Shown piece by piece: positions 32,385 through 44,127 of a stretch of DNA of 64,000 nucleotides. The stretch comes from Ailurus styani (taxonomy: Eukaryota > Chordata > Mammalia > Carnivora > Ailuridae). The number at the start of each line of letters is the position of its first letter. Positions within the stretch are counted from its first letter, which is position 1. Below the pieces are notes generated by a model. That model was not told the DNA's origin and made no database searches. It saw only the letters and a list, made by a program, of their open reading frames with translations. The position numbers were made by a program, and so were the translations under genes. The DNA lies in NCBI GenBank assembly GCA_002007465.1, contig LNAC01000348.1, positions 1,629,178-1,693,177 of the forward strand, read 5' to 3'.

Positions 32385-32910
32385 TTATCCATTGATACAT
32401 AACAAATTATATAAATTTAGCAGCTTAAAACAACACATATCTATTATCTCACAATATCTGTGGATTAGCAATCTAAGCATTGCAGGTCTCGGGGTCTCTC
32501 ACAAGAACACAATGATAGTATTGTAATCAGGGCTGGGTTCTCATCTGAAGGCTCAGTTGGGAAAGGATATATGTCTAAGCTTATGTGGTGGTTGACAGGA
32601 TTTGGTTCCTTGAGAGCTGAGGGAAGTGGGGCCCGAGCTGGCTGTTAGTGGAGGCCTCTCCCACTTCCTTGCCCTGTGAATCTCTCCAGTGTAGTAACTT
32701 GCTTCCCTGAAGCTAGCAAGAGAGTCTGTTTGGACAATGGAAGTAATAATCTTTTATAAGTTCAACATGGAAGTGACATTCTTTCATTTTACATTGATGT
32801 GTTTTGTTGATTAGAAACAGGTTAGTCAAGGGGAGGGAACTGCACAGGCTGTGAACACCAGGAAGCAGGAATCATTGGGGCCATCTGAGAAGCTATCTAC
32901 TGCAAAAGGC
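32385..32910 (-). mobile_element. MLT1-type MaLR LTR, antisense
   Basis: CATAACAAATTATATAAATT, then AGCAGCTTAAAACAACACAT and TATTATCTCACAATATCTGT give the reverse complement of the MLT1 3' end. The far end ACCAGGAAGCAGGAATCATT, then GGGGCCATCTGAGAAGCTA gives its 5' start. It is nearly full length (about 520 bp) and non-autonomous, with no internal region. Confidence 0.82.
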
Positions 32911-33052
32911 AGCCCTACTTTTAAATAATCAGAAATGCTGTTATGTTCAAAGTGAATGATGTAAGAAGAGTATGGAATTAAAAAGCCATTCAATACATAA
33001 GGCATATGTTTAGAGAAAAGATAATGTGAAAAATAATGGAGAAATCTTTTGT

Positions 33053-33072
33053 TTTTTCTTTTTTTATTCATT

Positions 33073-33106
<34 letters not shown>

Positions 33107-33246
33107 TGAACAGGGGGAAGAGGGAGAGGGAGAAGCAGACTCCCTGCTGAGAAGGGGGCCTGATGTGGGGCTTGGTCCTAGGACCTACAGATTATGACCT
33201 GAGCCAGAGGCAGATGCTTAACCGTCTGAGCCACCCAGGTGCCCCT
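33053..33246 (-). mobile_element. CAN SINE, antisense
   Basis: TTTTTTTATTCATTAGAGAG, a (GA)n run, CAGACTCCCTGCTGAGAAGG and CTGAGCCACCCAGGTGCCCC. AGAAATCTTTT at 33040-33050 and AGAAATCTTTA from 33252 are the target-site duplication. Confidence 0.94.
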
Positions 33247-33259
33247 AAAGAAGAAATCT

Positions 33260-33764
33260 TTAAAAGAAGAAAAGAAATCTACCAAGGCTGCCTCTCCATG
33301 GGGTCCGATTCATCGTGAAGTTCATAATTCTGGGATTGCCACACATAGCTCAGGGCTAGGAACTGCTGAGAAATGACTTTTTTGGTTTTAATGTTTTTAA
33401 ACAATGAGATAAATATGATATGGTCATGGTGGGTTGGGAGAAATAATTTGGATGTTGTCAAGTATTTATGTCTATGTTTAGATTGTGACTAAGAAAGAAT
33501 GGAGACTTCAAGTTAAACCTGGCAAACTGAACATGTGTATGTCTGCTACTTCTGGAAACTCTAGTTAATGATGGTAAAACACTCAAGACCAAAGAGAGTA
33601 TGAATAGAAATGGCAACAGATGATAGATATCAACAAAATTCTGGAAGATGGAAAGCAGATGGCAATGTATAATCAGATAAAGACATCAAAGAAAGCAAAA
33701 ACCTGTACCCAAAGAGAGAGAAGCCCTTCAGGGGTCTGTCTCACAATTTTTTGGGGGGAGGGGA
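33260..33764. other. Unassigned sequence
   Basis: No gene is seen. A G-run (GGGGGGAGGGGAG) occurs near 33753. Confidence 0.3.
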
Positions 33765-33985
33765 GTTGGGTAATAACAATAATTACATCGAATGAGTACT
33801 TGCTATGTTCCAATTACTTTTAAGGTGTCCTACATGAAACAAATTACTTATTGTTTACAAAACCCAGGGCACAGAAAAGTTGAGGAATTTGTGCAAGGTC
33901 ACACAGCTAGTAGGTGGCAGAACTGGGGTTTAAAACCGGCCTGAGTTTAGAGCACAAGCTCATTATCATGGTGCCTCACTGCCGG
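33765..33985 (-). mobile_element. MIR SINE, antisense
   Basis: GAGTACTTGCTATGTTCCAA, then AAGGTCACACAGCTAGTAGG and GGCAGAACTGGGGTTTAAAA are clear reverse-complemented MIR. Confidence 0.9.
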
Positions 33986-34334
33986 CCATTACATAGGAAG
34001 GACAGAGTAGTAAGGTAAGGATAGGGGGTTTTGATGGTGACTAGATGTTGTAGAATGCCTGGTCTCAGAGAACCGTGACTAGCTTGTTCAGTGTAGTAAA
34101 CATGGAGGGGTTAAACTGAATAATGTTTATAGGGTAAAAATAATTTTCAAGTAAAAAAAAAGAAAAATATAATTAAAGATAAGAATGCAATTAACAACTG
34201 GGAAAATGAACACTAAAAAACAAAATTGGAATGATTCATGAAGAAAATTATGAAAGAATAGAGTGACATTCCAGGGGTTGAACTACTGATTCAGAGAGAA
34301 GAGGCAGCTATAATCATGGGAATACTTGGAGGCC

Positions 34335-34537
34335 AGGAACCAATTCAATGATCTTCAACTCTGACTCAAGTGAGAATCACCTATGGGATTACAGCATGCG
34401 AAAGCCTTGGTTTCCCTTGTAGAAACTTTGAGTCAGTAGTTCCAGAGTGCAGTCTGAATAATCTGCCTTTTAAAAAATGCTCTACAGGTAGTTTTAACTT
34501 GACAAAGGTTAAGAGCTGCTGATAATAGTTTACAGGC
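34335..34537. mobile_element. hAT-Charlie MITE (MER20/MER58 type), degraded
   Basis: AAGTGAGAATCACCTATGGG, GAGTCAGTAGTTCCAGAGTG and CAGTCTGAATAATCTGCCTT are typical phrases of these nonautonomous hAT elements. The ends (TGATCTTCAACTCTG and AAAGGTTAAGAGCTGCTG) resemble decayed terminal inverted repeats. Confidence 0.6.
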
Positions 34538-34639
34538 CAGAAGAAAGCCACACATGGAGCTGCTGTAGCCACAGCTCAGACTAAGAAGGGAAGGGTGAAG
34601 AAAGTGTCCAGAAACTAATAAAATGCAGTAAGAATTCCA

Positions 34640-35105
34640 TTTCCAGAAAAATGTCCTACATATACATGCATACAAAATATGCAAATATTTAAGTCCAGTA
34701 TTCACTAAAGCATTATTTGCAACAACAAAAATATTGAAAACATTGTCTACCCAGAGGGGACAGCTTAAATCTATAACTCCTGTTACATCCATACAAAAGG
34801 GAAAACCAGGAAATTTAAAATAATTAAATGGATCTGATTTTGCTGCTGTAAAAACATCTTTAAGAGAAATTATTTAAATGAAAACAAAGTTGCAGAACAG
34901 TAATATAAATATGATTCTGTTTGTATATATGTAAAAAGAAAGGTATGGCTCCACACAATCAACTCTCAAGACTATTTACCTCTGGGGTAAGTGGATTGGG
35001 AGTGGAGGAGGCAGGCAGGGAGGGAGAGGAGGATTTTCACATCTTTCGGTGCTAGTCGATTTTTTTTTTTTACATGAAAACATATTACTCTTAAAATAAA
35101 GGAGT
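34640..35105 (+). mobile_element. Old L1M/HAL1-type 3' end, sense
   Basis: TTCACTAAAGCATTATTTGC, ACATCCATACAAAAGGGAAA, AAGTTGCAGAACAGTAATAT and TTTACCTCTGGGGTAAGTGG follow a well-known old LINE 3' end order. It closes with an AATAAAGGAGTGAAAAAC tail. Exact subfamily uncertain. Confidence 0.6.
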
Positions 35106-35731
35106 GAAAAACATTAGAAAAGATTTCTGACTAATTAGCTGTAATCACTATAAATCTTTGTTTTAACATTTAAAGAGAAATAATCACATGTTCATCCTGA
35201 CAGCCTTTCCAGGCGTGGCCACCCAGTAAGTTTTACACACACACACACACACACACACAGGTACCTGGAAGGACACTGCACAGCGTTTTCACTGAGGGAG
35301 TCAGGGCAGAGGGCCCACTCTCCCCACTGTTGGACCCTGAGTTTGTCTTCCACAAGGATGGCTTACTTAAAACAGGCTGTGGGGAGGCTGCAGATGAACG
35401 TTGCCTCCAGGGCATGGGAGGCTGCTTCTAAGTATCGGGATGAGAGAGCAAAGAGGAGAAGGTACCATAAGTAATACCTATGACATGACATTATATGGAG
35501 GTGGCGACATATAGAAAAACGAAGAGAAACTAGAAGATCTTAAAAACCCCAGCACTCACTAAAGAAACAAGGTACAAAAGAGTTCACATACACACAAAAA
35601 GAATTAAAGAACAGCATTTTGAGGAGAAAAGAGAAACAAAAATGATAAAGAGACACAATATATAATAAGATGCTTAATGACCAAAAGCTTTTTTTAAGGC
35701 CAAGAAAAGAATATACAAAAAACCTGATCAG
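35106..35731. other. Unassigned sequence with (AC)n
   Basis: The part at 35190-35460 is GC-richer than its surroundings and contains the (AC)n tract. No exon is recognised. Confidence 0.35.
35235..35259. repeat. (AC)n microsatellite
   Basis: About 12 AC units without interruption; likely polymorphic. Confidence 0.95.
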
Positions 35732-35732
35732 T

Positions 35733-35920
35733 GGGTGCCTTGGTAGCTCAGTGGGTTAAAGCCCCTGCCTTTGGCTCAGGTCATGATCTCAGGGTCCTGG
35801 GATCAAGTCCCGCATCGGGCTCCCTGCTCGGCAGGGAGCCTGCTTTCTCCTCTCTCTCTGCCTCCTTGTGATCTTTCTCTCTGTCAAATAAATAAATAAA
35901 ATCTTAAAAAAATAAAAAAC
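35733..35920 (+). mobile_element. Young CAN SINE (mustelid-like subfamily)
   Basis: GGTGCCTTGGTAGCTCAGTG head, GGTCATGATCTCAGGGTCCT core, and AAATAAATAAATAAAATCTT tail. AAACCTGATCAGTG repeats exactly on both sides (from 35720 and 35921). Confidence 0.97.
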
Positions 35921-35939
35921 AAACCTGATCAGTGTGCAT

Positions 35940-36295
35940 TTCCTGGTCCTTAGGTGGTCCCTGTCCATTGGCCATGGCCCAAGTGTTTACCTTAGCTCCG
36001 TGGGTCATCTTTTCACCGACAGTCTTGCATAGACCATTCACTGGAAAACCTGTCTTTCTGTTCAGAGTCCAAAGGTCCTTACAAATTTGTTGAAGAAATT
36101 GTGCAGACTATACAAAACTTTAGGTTTTTTGAACCACAACTTACACTAAAAGTCTGGAAAAGTAATTATTCAAGCTGCAGTCACAACTCAGGCTCAGAAT
36201 TGGCCTGTCAGTCATCTGTGTGCCTTTGTGGAGAAATCACACTTGCCAGTACCAACTCTCAATGCCCTGGGCAGAAATAAGCACATATTTCCTGA
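35940..36295. other. Unassigned sequence
   Basis: No repeat or gene is recognised. Composition is more balanced than the surroundings. Confidence 0.3.
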
Positions 36296-36299
36296 GAAG

Positions 36300-36475
36300 A
36301 AAAGGCATGTCATGGAAAGATTATAGTATTTGAAGACACAAGGGACTGCTCTGCCACTAAATAACTGCATGACCTTGAGCACATCCTTCTGACCATCTCC
36401 TTCCTCACCTAGTAAGCTAAGTTAATAATCCTCTTTCTCCCTCTACCACAGGACAGGAAAATTGTATGGGAAAGC
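36300..36475 (+). mobile_element. MIR SINE, sense
   Basis: GCTCTGCCACTAAATAACTG, then CATGACCTTGAGCACATCCT and ACCATCTCCTTCCTCACCTA follow the MIR core. Confidence 0.75.
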
Positions 36476-36479
36476 ACTA

Positions 36480-37899
36480 TGTCAACTAGAATAGTATAAT
36501 TGTTTCTCCAATACATTTTCCTTAAAGATTGATGCAGAATTACTCTTATTTCTGTTTAAAGTGAGCATTAGGGGATTCTACCTGATCTTTATAAATTCTT
36601 TCTCAATGGCAAAGTAACATAAATAATATGAGATCCCTACGGTGAAGGAACTGCTTAGCCAGTCTGATTCAGTCTGAGTCATTCACTGCCTCACCCCTTT
36701 TGGAGAGGACACATTCTTATAACTCAGCTCCAAATAAAGAAGCTGAAAATAAAAATCTAAGTTTAACTGTAGGATACCATAAAAGCTCTTCAGAATTTGT
36801 CAGTAAGCAATAACAAATGGATTTTCTCAATATATTTTCAGTCCTCCTTTGATTCACTTTCCTGTTCTGGAGTACTCTGTTCAACACATAGTCATTACCG
36901 ATAATAAAAACCAATCTGCATATGGATTTTTACCGTTTATTATGTACTTGGTTATTTCTTTCCCCAAACTGCGATACTTAGGAATTTAAGAGACTTGCCC
37001 AAGATGACAGTAATTTAAACATGTCAAAGGTGGAATCACTCTAAATTGTTAACATTTTCAAGGAACGTTCCCTCTCCTTTTTAATGAAAAGTTGTTTGAT
37101 CTCCAAAAGTTGCATTTCCTTGTTGGTATAAAGTCAAGTGACTAATTGCCCCACAACCCTAAGTATTTCAGAGTCAGTGTTCTTCAGATGAGTGTTCTAT
37201 ATTTAGAGATAGACCTCCTCTCTTTTAAATTCTTGCAGTAACTTCCCTCCTACACTCTTGTCTCTACAAGAACTGAACTCAAAGGTACTTCATACACAGA
37301 GAACTTTCTCCTACAACTCCTGTCCTCTGTACATCTGCACACAGATGTACACAAACTTCACAGCTCCTCTATGTCTCTACTCCACTGGCTTTTGCCTCTA
37401 GTCTTTCTCAGGCTAGAGGAAGCATATACATGGCCATGTCCTGGATCACCTAGAAAGATGGTATCACCTTGACAAGTTGTCTTTGGAACCATATGCCATA
37501 GGGTCAAGGTCATGGAAATAAAGATTTTTCTAAGAATACTACTTGCTTGCTGTTTTGAGAACGTCTTTTTATCAGTAAATGGTAGTTATACTCCATAGTC
37601 TGTTAGAGGTTGTTTATCCAAAATATAAATCTGCTAATTATCTCACCCATGGTAAGAAACTGCTTCTGGCTTCCCCTTTTTCATTATTTTTTTTTATTAA
37701 AGTGTACTTGTAGAGGTATACAAATTCCCCTTCCTATATGTTTCCATAAATTTTTATAGTCTTCTCTTCAAATACCATCTAACATGTATCCATGCTCTGG
37801 TGACATGCAAATTTGAAGACCTATATGAGCACAGACTTTCATAACTCTGTGTCTGTATTTGTGCCATCAGTCCTGGAACATTTTTTTCCCTTTTTCATC
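36480..37899. other. Mostly unassigned; MIR-like scrap at 36950-37040
   Basis: TTAAGAGACTTGCCCAAGAT near 36988 resembles antisense MIR core. The rest has no recognised gene or repeat. Confidence 0.35.
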
Positions 37900-38115
37900 T
37901 AGCTACTTCCCTACTCTTTATTCTACATTTACATCTTTTTGTAGCCTTGCTTATATTTCATAAGAAGTAGCTCCTTTCTCTGTGCTCAGAGAGTCTTTTG
38001 CTCATATCCTTATCATGGAAAATAATACCTTGCTTAAAAATATCACCTTTATCTCTCTCTCCTCTCCTGGGCAGTATGTTCAATTTTGCTTATTGAGTGA
38101 ATGAATGAAAGCGTT
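37900..38115 (+). mobile_element. L2 LINE 3' end, degraded
   Basis: The tail GCTTATTGAGTGAATGAATG closes an L2-like stretch; the upstream match is weak. Confidence 0.45.
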
Positions 38116-39150
38116 TTTCATTTATAGGAATCAACAGCTCTAAATTCAGCTGCCTTCTTGGTTTAACAAACTAAGTTCCCTAAGAGACTTGGAGGCATGA
38201 CAAAGTGTCCCAGTCACAAAGAAAAGTGGAGCTCTTGGAATAACCTTTGGTAAGACTGCTACTATGTTCTCATAAGGATATGTTATAAATCACGTGATTT
38301 AAAAACCTTCAATAAAAAGATAAATTATTCAAAAATATTTTTTTTCTTGCAGGTTGTCACAATGCTTAAAATACCTACCATTGGAATCACTTTTTATATC
38401 TTCAAAAGATCCCTATCAAAATTCATCTGAAAGGATTAGAGTGATGACAACTAACTGAAAGCCACTTTGGACAGAATCTGTTCTTAAAGGAATAGGCACA
38501 GGATGGGGAGTTTTTGTTTTTGTTTTTTTTTTAATTTTATTAGGATGGGGAGTTTTAATGGAAGGTAGGAGGGAAGAGACTATTCAGGACATGGTCTACT
38601 GCTTAGATTGGAAGAGGCCAGTGAGGCAGGCCTTAGGATACCAGAAAGAGCTGGCATGGAGATTGAAGAGTTTGGCACTGACGCAGGGAGAGACACTGGA
38701 AGGAGAGGCAGAGAGAGACTGAGAAGGAAAGGAGCAGATCCTTGGCCTGTTTCCTACTGCTTCATGTGAAGACATCGTATCTCTTCAGGACTAATGTCAC
38801 ACTGAGATTGCTTAATTTAAGCAAGACCTTAAACAGAATATTAGTATGCATTTTTTTCTCTGCATATGTGTTTAGTTATCTGGGTAACTGAGGAGCACTG
38901 TTTACTTTATGTATTTTTAACCTTTCCTGTTTGTTGCTGACTCACTAGCAATAGAGCACTCTTGCAACAGCAAGCTGTCTACAGAGGGTGGGTGTGGGGG
39001 AAGGTGAGAGGGCAAGGATACTTAGCTGCAAATCTTCAAAGGGCTGTCGGATGGGCCTCCTACCTTTCCATAGGGCCTAGTCAGGTGCTAAGTTCTGTGG
39101 ACTCTGCATTTCTAGTAACATTTCATGACTATAGGTCAGTTTGGGCTGTT
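38116..39150. other. Unassigned sequence
   Basis: No gene is seen. It includes the 27-bp tail-only insertion at 38515-38541. Confidence 0.35.
38515..38541 (-). mobile_element. Tail-only retro-insertion (27 bp)
   Basis: On the minus strand the insert is AATAAAATT followed by an A-rich run with C interruptions, which resembles the terminal tail of a CAN SINE or L1. It is flanked by an exact 15-bp duplication AGGATGGGGAGTTTT at 38500-38514 and 38542-38556. Confidence 0.7.
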
Positions 39151-39365
39151 TTTTTTTTTTTCTTAAGATTTATTTATTTGTTTGAGAGGGAGAAGCACAT
39201 GCCAGTGACGGGGCAGAGGGAGACGAAGAGGAAAGAAAGAATCCTCAAGCAGATTCCCTGCTAAGTGCACAGCCCCATGACGGGCCTGATTCCAAGGACC
39301 CTGAAATCATGACCTGAGCCAAAATCGAGATGGCTGCTTAGCCAACTGAGCCACCCAGGCGCCCG
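39151..39365 (-). mobile_element. CAN SINE, antisense
   Basis: TTAAGATTTATTTATTTGTT left, GA-rich middle, and CAACTGAGCCACCCAGGCGC right. GGGCTGTT on both sides (39143-39150 and 39367-39374) is the target-site duplication. Confidence 0.94.
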
Positions 39366-39374
39366 GGGGCTGTT

Positions 39375-40229
39375 CTTAAACTTCACAGAAATGGGATCAT
39401 TAAGTGTGCATGCTTTTGTGAGACTGAACGACTATCACATTTTTGGTGCAGTAACTGGCTTCACATTGGCATCACAATACTCCCATGTATTGGGAAAGCC
39501 TTCAGAATTTTAAGAAATTTTTTCATACGTATTATCTTATTTTAGAAGCTACAGCTCCCCTCTGGCTCGTCACAGAAGTATGAGGAGAGAATGTGTATAC
39601 AGTTTTCTGGTTGCCTCCTAATCTCCTGACTCCCACCACAACCTGAAAGAACGAGGCTTGAGGAGGCAAAAGGCACTGATCTGTGTGAGTGGGATGAAAC
39701 TAGAATTTTTTCTGGTGCCATATTAAAGTAGTTAGGTAAGAAGGGCCAGTAGGGTTTCTTTCTTTCTTTTCCTTTTTTGTCCTTTTGCTGGTTTGTTTTT
39801 GTTTATTTGGTTTAACTTAACCTGATGGGAAAGTAAGACAAAAATGTATGAAAACCACCTTTGGTCACTTGCAAACTATTAAGCAGAGAGGATCCAGAAA
39901 AACAAACAAACTAACATGCGGAGAACAGGGCAGATCTGGGAGGTAGAACACAAAACAGAGAGGGAAACCAAGGAGAGTAAAAGATCAGGCCCAGCTTTCC
40001 TGTCCGGGAATGAAGCATGTTTTAACCATGGCTCTTCCCCATTACAGCAGTCACTAGGTGAATGGATGATAAGCTTCCTGTGTTCCGTTTAATCCTATCA
40101 CATCCTCCACAACATGGGCAGGATGGTGTGTGTTCCACCACAATTTTTTGGCATTTTTGTCTCAGTCATCCTTCCATTGTACTCTTACGTTCTACTCACG
40201 TGAGCTAGGATAATAACAAGTTACCAGAG
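39375..40229. other. Unassigned sequence
   Basis: No gene or confident repeat is recognised; pyrimidine-rich at 39755-39785. Confidence 0.3.
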
Positions 40230-40440
40230 GGGTGCCTGGGTGGCTCAGTGGGTTAAAGCCTCTGCCTTCCGCTCAGGTCATGATCTCAGGGTCCTGGGAT
40301 CGAGCCCCGCATTGGGCTTCCTGCTCAGCCGAGAACCCGCTTCATCCTCTCTCTGCCTGCCTCTCTGCCTACTTGTAATCTCTCTCTCTCCCTGTCAAAT
40401 AAATAAATAAAATCTTTTTAAAACAAAACAAAAGAAAAAA
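40230..40440 (+). mobile_element. Young CAN SINE (mustelid-like subfamily)
   Basis: GGGTGCCTGGGTGGCTCAGT head, GGTCATGATCTCAGGGTCCT core, CTCTCTGCCTGCCTCTCTGC middle, AAATAAATAAATAAAATCTT tail. Exact duplication AAGTTACCAGAG at 40218-40229 and 40444-40455. Confidence 0.97.
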
Positions 40441-41393
40441 ACCAAGTTACCAGAGAAGACAACGTCTGAGTAACCAGGGAAACCCCCACTGTAGCTGCAC
40501 CTTCCCCCTGCCCCCCCAGCAACTGAAGGCTTACTAAAGATGCCTTCTGTGGAGCAGAAGCTTTAAACTTCCTAAGTTCCAAATTATCCCATCAGTTTAT
40601 TTATGTTCAGTGATTTGTGTGTCCTCCCAAAAAAATCTACTTTATTTTGTCTGATCTATTTTTCTACTCTTAGTCCAAATAACACAGTTTTGAGTCCTGT
40701 AGCGTTAGAGTAACTCTTGAAATCTGATAGAAGCTTTATTCTTTCTACATATTGATCTGACTAGCCTAGACCCTTTGCTCTTCTGTATGAATTTTAGAAT
40801 CAACTTGTCAATTTCTACAAGAAAAGCCTATTGAGTTTTGATTACAATTGCAATGGTTCTACAGAGCAACTGGAAGAAAACCAACACTATTTAATGTATG
40901 AACAACATACATTCCTCCATTTTTTAGGTGTTCTTTATTTTCTTTTGTTAAAATTTTATCATTTCCAGTGTAGATGTCTTGTACATTTTGGACACATTCA
41001 TTTCTAAGTACTGGGTGCTTTTAGAGTCTACAGCAAATATAATTTAAAATTCTTCATTTTCCAGTTTTTTTGCACTTTGTAGAGAAACAACTAAGTTTGG
41101 ATATTAACTTTGTATCCTATAGCCTTGCCAAATTCATTTAGGTCTAGTGTTGTAGATGTCTTCAGATTTCTGATGCAACTAAGAATGTTGTCTATGAATA
41201 AAAACCATATTCTTCCTTTCTAATCTGTAAACTTTATTTCTTTTTCTTGCCTTATTTCAATTAGTTAGCCAGGACTTTCTGTATGATGCTGAATGGTGTT
41301 AGTTTGAACAAATATCCATGCCTGGTTGCTGATCTTAAGGGAAAAGTGCATATTTCACTATTAAATATAGTTTTAGATAGATGGCCTTTACTA

Positions 41394-41439
41394 CAACTGA
41401 GGAAGAACTGTTCTATCAACTGAGGAAGAACTGTTCTAT
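41394..41439. repeat. 23-bp tandem duplication
   Basis: The 23-bp unit starting CAACTGAGGAAGAACTGTTC occurs twice head to tail (41394-41416, 41417-41439) with no difference seen. Confidence 0.93.
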
Positions 41440-41576
41440 TTATATTTTTCCTGAGAGTTTTTATTATAGATAGGTGTTGAATTTTGTCAAATGCTTTTTT
41501 CTGCATCAATTGGGATGATCATATAAATTGTCTCCTTTATCCTATTAATGTGGTGACTTATGATATTTGATTTTTT

Positions 41577-41606
41577 TGGCTTTTTAAAAATTTATTTATT
41601 TATTTT
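41577..41606 (-). mobile_element. Tail-only retro-insertion (30 bp) inside L1
   Basis: On the minus strand the insert begins AAAATAAATAAATAAATTTT and then has an A run, matching the end of a CAN SINE tail. It is flanked by an exact 16-bp duplication TGATATTTGATTTTTT at 41561-41576 and 41607-41622. Confidence 0.75.
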
Positions 41607-43164
41607 TGATATTTGATTTTTTAAAAGCATACTAATCTAACCTTGAATTGCTGAAATAAACACCACTTGGCCATGAGGTATTAGCAGTTTTATCTATTTC
41701 TAGATCTAATTAGTTAATGTTTTGTTAAAGAATTTTGAATTTGCATTCATGAGTGCTATTGTTTATTTGCTTTTCTTACAATATTTTGGTTAGGTTTTGG
41801 TATCAGGGTATGATAGGTTCATAATGGGAATGGGGAAGTACTCTCTCTTCTGTTTTCTGAAAGAGTTGCATAAGACTGACAGTATTTCTCTCTTAAATTT
41901 GTGGTAGAAATGGCTAATAAAGATGACCTGGCCTATCCTTTTCTTTTTGGGAAGTTTTTTATTACAAATTTATTTAATATGAACATGCCTATTCAGATTT
42001 TCAATTTCATCTTTTGTCAATTTTCGTTGTTGTATTTTTTAAATAATTTATCCATTTCATCTAAGTTTTGAAATTTGTTGACATACAGTTTTACTGTAAT
42101 ACTGTTTTGTTACCCTTTTAACGTCTGTAGAATCTTCAGTGATAGTTTCTTTTTCATTTCTAATACTGGTTGTGCATTCTTTTCTTTTTTTCTTAATCAG
42201 TCTGCTAGGGGTTGGTCAACTTTATTCTTTTTAAAATAAAATATCAGCTCTTGGCTTTGTTAGCTTTTACTTTTGTTTTCTATTTAATAGATTCTTAACT
42301 TTATTATTCTCTTTCTTTTATTTACGTTGGGTTTAATTTGTTTTTTCTCTAGATTTATAAAGTGAAAGCATGAGTCATATTTTGTTTCTAATTCTAATAT
42401 ATAATCCTATATTGTCCTTATAAGTATTGCTTTGACTGTATCTAAGTAATTTTGATATCTTGTATTCTCCTTATCATTCAGTTTGAAACATTTTCTCATT
42501 TCCATTGTGATTTTCTTATTTTACAAATTGGTTTTTTAGATATTGTTCAATTTTCAATTATTTAAGGCCTTCTAAGTTACTATAATATTGATTACTAATT
42601 TCACTCAACTGAAGTCCTAGAATGTACATTGTATGATCTCCATTTTAAAAAATATATTGAGATTTATTATTTGGTACAGCATTTGACTATTTTGATGAAT
42701 ATTTCACATGCACTTTAAAAGGATTTGTATTCTTCCACTGTTCCGTGTAGTTTCCTATAAATAGCAATTATGCCAAATGTTTTAAAATCTTACAATCTTA
42801 ACTGATTTTGGTGTAGCTGTATTATATCTCATCGAGACAGGTGTATAAAATTTAACTTGATTGTGAATTTATTTAGCTATATTTTAGCTTTTTTATGTAT
42901 CTTAAAGTTTTGTTATTTATGTGCACACATGTTTAGGATTGCTATGTCTTCCTGAGGTATTGACAGTTTTATCATTATGATAAAATGTACCTCTTTATTT
43001 CTGTTAGTATCCCTTTATTTGAAATCTATTTTGTCTGTTATTTACGAAGTCAATTTGTTATTAACAAATTCCAATTTTCTTATGTGTATCTTTTCAAATC
43101 ATTTTACTTTCATCCTGTCTATTTAAAGTGCATCCTTTGTAGACAGCATATAGTTAGGCTTTGC

Positions 43165-43580
43165 TTTTCTATGTCTGGCAATCTATGCCCAAGTGCAGCC
43201 CAGTCTGCGAGCTGGCTCCCAAAGCCTTTACTCTCTCTGCACGCTTGCCCATCAGTCTTATTTTGCCTGGGTCCCAGAAGGTAGTGTTTTGCTTTCCTGG
43301 CAATTGTGGAGCAGCACCTCCTACGCAACCCAGTACGTTTCTCTGTTATCCAGTGGGCTGCGGCCACACCTTCTACAACAAGGTCTAAAGTCCTGTCCTA
43401 GGGGATGGAGCCCCTTTTCAAGGTTGTCTTTCCTTAGGTACTTTCCCCCAGCCTTAGGATGGCATTTAGAATTCTCTTTACATCTCTATAGTTAACTCCC
43501 CTGTAATAGTTTAATAACTATATTAAATTTCCATGGTTCAAATTATAGTTTCTCTCCAGATCGGACTCAGACTGACACAT
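43165..43580. mobile_element. Possible degraded LTR or other old repeat
   Basis: GC-richer block right after L1. GTTAACTCCCCTGTAATAGT followed by TTAATAACTATATTAAATTT and a TCTCTCCAGATCGGACTCAG end resembles the close of some LTRs. Minus-strand and plus-strand frames here carry no known domain. The family is unknown. Confidence 0.35.
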
Positions 43581-43584
43581 CCCC

Positions 43585-43949
43585 TCCCCCCCTCATTTTC
43601 ACAATGCATCCTCTCAATTTCTAACTTCTCTAGCAGAACTGAAATCTATCCTCCAATACTTCAAGGCAATTAGATTTCGCGTTTTTGCCTGGGTTCTAGC
43701 CTACCTACACTGCATAAACTGGGGAGTGCCCTCAGGGAAAAGCCAAATGGTATGGACCCCATCCAGGGCAGATCTGTTACCCAAAGGTTAAATTCCTTCC
43801 AGTTTCTGTCTGCCTTGGGTAGTTTTACAATACCTTCAAATAGTTTTGTAATACCTTCCAAAAAAAAAATCCAGAGTTTCTAATTAATATGTGTGGTAAG
43901 GTTAGTTCAACATAAGCCACACTGCTATTATTCAAACAAGAATTGCTGT
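43585..43949. other. Unassigned sequence
   Basis: No gene is recognised. C-run at 43580-43592 and A-run at 43860-43870. Confidence 0.3.
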
Positions 43950-44127
43950 GAAGGACGCCTGAGTGGCTCAGTTGGTTAAACATCTGCCTTTGGCTCAGGT
44001 CATGATGCCAGGGTCCTAGGATCAAGTCCCACATCTGGCACCTTGCTCAGTGGGGAGCCTGCTTCTCCCTCTGCCTGCTGCTCCCCCTCCTTTCTCTCTC
44101 TGACAAATAGATAAATAAAATGTTAAA
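43950..44127 (+). mobile_element. CAN SINE
   Basis: GGACGCCTGAGTGGCTCAGT head, GGCTCAGGTCATGATGCCAG core, CT-rich middle and AAATAGATAAATAAAATG tail. AAGAATTGCTGT (43938-43949) and AAGAATTACTGT (44128-44139) form the duplication. Confidence 0.95.

Larger units (their letters stand above)
40600..43160 (-). mobile_element. L1 LINE, long ORF2 block, antisense
   Basis: Reverse-complemented ORF2 landmarks run in order: ATGAATTTTAGAATCAACTT, ACATTCATTTCTAAGTACTG, CCTATAGCCTTGCCAAATTC, GTCAAATGCTTTTTTCTGCA, TCAGCTCTTGGCTTTGTTAG, AGTGCATCCTTTGTAGACAG. About 2.5 kb of reverse transcriptase and upstream ORF2 is present, highly decayed. Its 3' end is not visible at left. A tail-only insertion (41577-41606) and a 23-bp tandem duplication lie inside. 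Confidence 0.9.

Noticed and set aside
34433..34792. 119-codon minus-strand frame
   Set aside because: It crosses a hAT MITE and an old L1-type 3' end, so it is repeat-derived.
43119..43495. Overlapping frames of 75-100 codons on both strands
   Set aside because: Adjacent to L1 and in an LTR-like block; no motif, and the frames conflict with each other.
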